A stretch of DNA of 64,000 nt from Stieleria sp. JC731 (GTDB lineage Bacteria; Planctomycetota; Planctomycetia; Pirellulales; Pirellulaceae). The notes under the pieces are model-generated. The model had not been told where the DNA came from. It made no database searches and saw nothing but the letters and a program-made list of their open reading frames with translations. The DNA lies in assembly GCF_020966635.1 (NCBI RefSeq), contig NZ_JAJKFQ010000011.1, positions 1,528,021 to 1,592,020 of the forward strand, read 5' to 3'. A program made the translations under genes and the position numbers. Within the stretch, counting starts at the first letter, position 1. Each line of letters opens with the position of its first letter. This document shows, piece after piece, positions 61,552 through 64,000 of this stretch.

Positions 61552-62511
61552 ATGAGCATCACCATTACAAACTGTACACAATGCGAAACGCCTCTTGAGA
61601 AAGGGGACCTGCGTTGTTCCGTTTGCGGATACGCGTCGCCGGAATCGAATGCGTCCATCGCTTCGGAAAAGATCCAAGTGTTGCGCTGCACCAGCTGCGG
61701 GGCCGCACTAGCCTACAACGCAAAAAAGCAGGCTCCGCATTGTTCATTTTGCAACGGCGTGGTTCAGTTAGAAACCATTGCGGATCCGGTTGAGCAAACC
61801 GAAGGCTACCTTCCTTTTACGGTGAGTTCAGAGGAGGCGCGGGCGGCTCTGAAAACCTGGTTACAGTCTCTTGGATGGTTTCGTCCGTCCGACTTGATTT
61901 CGTCTGCGCAGATTCGAGAGCTGAAACCGCTGTGGTGGGTCGCTTGGGTGTTTGATGCCAAGGCCATGATCAGTTGGGCAGCCGATTCCAATTTTGGAAA
62001 TCGTCGATCTGCATGGGCTCCGCATTCTGGGCAATGTCAAGTCAATTTTAAGCAGGTCGTAACGTCAGCATCACGAGGGCTTTCAGATCGCGAGGCCTAT
62101 GGCGTTGTCGGTGGCTTGGATCTTGACCATGTCAGTGCAGAGCCTATCGGAGCGGACGACGCGGTAATCGAGCAGTTTGATGCTCAGCGTTCCGCAGCTC
62201 GCCAACAGATTTCGAACGCAGTGTTGGATCAGGCGAAAGAGCATGTGCAACGGCAAGAAGTTCCGGGGACAAAATTTCGAAATCTGAATGTCTCGTTGCT
62301 GGTGACAAGTTTGGTTTCGAGACGATTGTCCTTGCCAGCGTACGTGATGGTGTATCAGTACAAAGAACGACTTTATCGAGTTGTGATTTGTGGGCAGAAT
62401 TCACGACTGCTCGTCGGTAACGCACCGTATTCGGTGTTTAAAATCGTCGCGACAGTAATCTTCTTTGGAGCAATTGCCTTAGGCGTTTTGGCCGCCTTTG
62501 CATCAGGCTAA
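61552..62511 (+). CDS. Zinc-ribbon membrane protein B (paralogue)
   Basis: 319 residues. It has two N-terminal C4 zinc ribbons (Cys 8/11/22/25 and 46/49/64/67) where protein A has one, then a similar body (PLWWVAWVFDAKAMISWAADSNFG, AYVMVYQYKERLYRVVICGQNSRLLVGNAPYSVFKIV) and a terminal helix (ATVIFFGAIALGVLAAF). The shared GQxxRxxxGNAPxSVxK motif shows that A and B are related. The ATG comes 3 nt after the stop of A, so they are co-translated. They may act as a pair at the membrane. Function unknown. Confidence 0.78.
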   Translation: MSITITNCTQCETPLEKGDLRCSVCGYASPESNASIASEKIQVLRCTSCGAALAYNAKKQAPHCSFCNGVVQLETIADPVEQTEGYLPFTVSSEEARAALKTWLQSLGWFRPSDLISSAQIRELKPLWWVAWVFDAKAMISWAADSNFGNRRSAWAPHSGQCQVNFKQVVTSASRGLSDREAYGVVGGLDLDHVSAEPIGADDAVIEQFDAQRSAARQQISNAVLDQAKEHVQRQEVPGTKFRNLNVSLLVTSLVSRRLSLPAYVMVYQYKERLYRVVICGQNSRLLVGNAPYSVFKIVATVIFFGAIALGVLAAFASG

Positions 62512-62529
62512 CGACATGCCAGATTGGCT

Positions 62530-63570
62530 ATCAATTGTCATCCTACACTCCGTGTAGGCAGCGCTCCCTCCAGCTTGTTTCGCAAAGCAGGCCACTACCT
62601 TGTTCGAGTCTCAACCTAAATCTACAGCCCCCCACGGACCGGCCTTTTAACAACTGCCTACACTTCAGTTAGACATCGGCATTTCAGGTTTGAAAGCAGT
62701 CAGCAGTTCACCAAGCCAAAGCAGCAATTGCAATCAATCGGGCATTCGCAGATCGGAACGATAAAGATCACCACAACCGTTCGGAACCTCGCCAAGTCTA
62801 TGCCAATCGATTTTTCGAACGCCCAGCAGTCAGTTGCTTTCAATTGTCGCCCTACACTCTTTGTAGGTAGCGTTCCGTCCAGCTTGTTTCGCACAGCGGG
62901 CCACCGCCTTGTCCAAGTCTCATTCTAAATCTAAAGCCCCCAAGGCCCGGCCACTCAACAACTTCCTGCACTTCAATTAGACATCGGCGTTTCAAGTTTG
63001 AAACCCGTCAGCAGTTCACCAAACCCAAAGCAGCAATTGCAATCAATCGGACCTTTGCAAGCCGCAGAGATGAAGATCACCACAATCGTTCAGAACCTTA
63101 TCAGGTCGACGCCATTCGATTTTTCGAACGCTCAGCAGTCAGTTGCTTTCTATTGTCACCCTACACTCCGTGTAGGTAGCGTTCCGTCCAGCTTGTTTCG
63201 CAAAGCGGGCCACAGCCCTGTTCGAGACTCAAACTAAAAATTCATCGGTCACCGAGGCCCGGCCTTTCAACAACTTCCTGCACTTCAATTAGACATCGGC
63301 GTTTCAAGTTTGAAAGCTGTCAGCAGTTCACCAAACCCAAAGCAGCAACTGCAATCAATCAGATAATTCGAAGCCGGAACGCTGAAGATCACCGCAACCG
63401 TTCGGAACCTCGCTAATTCTACGCCATTCGATTTTTCGAACACCCAGCAGTCAGTTGCTTTCTATTGTCGCCCTACACTCCGTGTAGGTAACGCTCCGTC
63501 CAGCATGTTTCTCAGGGCAGGCTACAACCCTGTTCGAGACTCAAACTAAAAATCCATCGGTCGCCACGGA
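62530..63570. repeat. Tandem array of four ~309 bp units
   Basis: CCTACAC steps begin near 62542, 62851, 63160 and 63472 (period 309-312); the first unit is truncated at its 5' end by the paralogue gene. Each unit contains a small palindrome (CCTACAC-TCC-GTGTAGG), TTAGACATCGGCGTTTCA, AAAGCAGCAATTGCAATCAA and GATTTTTCGAAC. The same reading frame stays open in each unit to a stop just after CGAGACTCAAAC. A fragment of a further unit lies near 63688-63735. The stretch to 63915 holds no other feature. Unrelated to the other palindromic repeats in the window. Confidence 0.85.
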
Positions 63571-63915
63571 CCGGCCTCGTAGCAGCTTCCTGCACTACGA
63601 TTGCAACTTAGCATGTCGGGATTGAAGGGACTTCGGCAAAAGAGTTGAGCGATAGACCGTGTCATGGAAAGCGGGCAACGGTAGACCAAGCCCAAACTGC
63701 AATTGCAATCAACCGGACCGTTGTCAGCTAGAATTGGTAGAGTAGGCGCCCTGGGCAATGGAACGCTTCGCCAGTAGACATGTTCACACCACACAAACAG
63801 GTGGTCTGAGTTATTCGCACATCATCTACAGACTTTGCCTACAATATTCCTGTATCATGTCACAATAATTAGAAGTTCCCCGATGCAGATTCGACAATTG
63901 AAGCGGAGGATCTGA

Positions 63916-64000
63916 TTGGCCGCTGACACCAAATTTGTTGACAAGCAGAAGCCAACTGAAACGTTGAGCAAGCATGTCCGCATTTCGATCATTGAAATGC
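63916..64000 (+). CDS. 5' end of a gene cut by the window edge
   Basis: From TTG 63916 the frame is open to the right edge, encoding a 28-residue N-terminus (M/LAADTKFVDKQKPTETLSK, HVRISIIEM). It has a strong Shine-Dalgarno, GGAGGA at 63905-63910, 5 nt ahead, and an in-frame TGA directly before the TTG, so no earlier start is possible. The region just upstream (63831-63875) is A/T-rich. It is too short to name a family. Confidence 0.55.
   Translation, partial: MAADTKFVDKQKPTETLSKHVRISIIEM

Noticed and set aside
62530..63915. Chromosomal replication origin or attachment site in the 309 bp array
   Set aside because: No DnaA-box clusters or dnaA/dnaN genes, and no integrase or tRNA gene, were seen.

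Overview
The window looks like chromosomal DNA of a planctomycete, most likely of the Pirellulaceae (Rhodopirellula-like). The inference rests on several planctomycete hallmarks. There is a DUF1587/1595/1592/1588/1585 c-type cytochrome next to a DUF1552 protein, and a five-heme secreted cytochrome next to a beta-propeller protein. There is a very long coiled-coil protein in a DUF58/BatA/vWA operon, a SPINDLY-type TPR glycosyltransferase, many secreted proteins with weak Shine-Dalgarno signals, and GC-balanced DNA. There are no rRNA or tRNA genes, no transposase gene, no CRISPR array and no prophage.

Layout: 1-12.8 kb is one minus-strand operon read as DUF58, BatA/vWA, vWA/amidotransferase-like, a 1,960-residue membrane coiled-coil protein, a Tat-exported cyclase-fold protein and a PIG-L deacetylase cut by the window edge. 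Four of its five junctions are ATGA overlaps, and the usual MoxR ATPase gene is not at its head. 13-19.6 kb (plus) holds rarD, a DUF1919 gene, an ArsC-like gene and the five-heme cytochrome/beta-propeller pair. 19.7-25.3 kb is a convergent GTAC-rich repeat and then a marR, membrane fusion protein, RND pump operon with a SlyA-like palindrome upstream. 25.5-28.6 kb is a CMD-cupin-DoxX operon divergent from a MocR regulator. 28.6-31.3 kb holds two arrays of a ~171 bp palindromic repeat around an esterase gene. 31.4-39.1 kb has a CPA2 antiporter, an EcsC-like protein, a secreted protein, a CelD-type acetyltransferase and a Tat lipoprotein, with one single and one amplified copy of a mobile palindromic element carrying terminal inverted repeats. 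39.2-43.3 kb has an aldo/keto reductase, a CNB-patatin phospholipase and a sigma factor. 43.3-52.5 kb has the TPR glycosyltransferase, a secreted hydrolase, ribH, rho, coaE, a zinc-ribbon coiled-coil protein and an AMP-binding enzyme. 52.6-62.5 kb has the DUF1592/DUF1552 pair, a large MscS channel, an L7/L12-like small protein and two zinc-ribbon membrane proteins. 62.5-63.9 kb is a gene-poor ~309 bp tandem repeat array, followed by the first codons of a further gene.

Two things stand out. One is the tightly coupled vWA operon that ends in a cyclase-fold protein and a deacetylase, a plausible cell-envelope assembly module of unknown purpose. The other is a set of related REP-like palindromes in four places and three forms: a ~171 bp unit array, an element bounded by terminal inverted repeats whose inner hairpin is amplified five-fold, and one-sided half-sites. 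One unit carries paired arm changes that keep its stem. All functional statements come from reading motifs by eye; no database search was possible.
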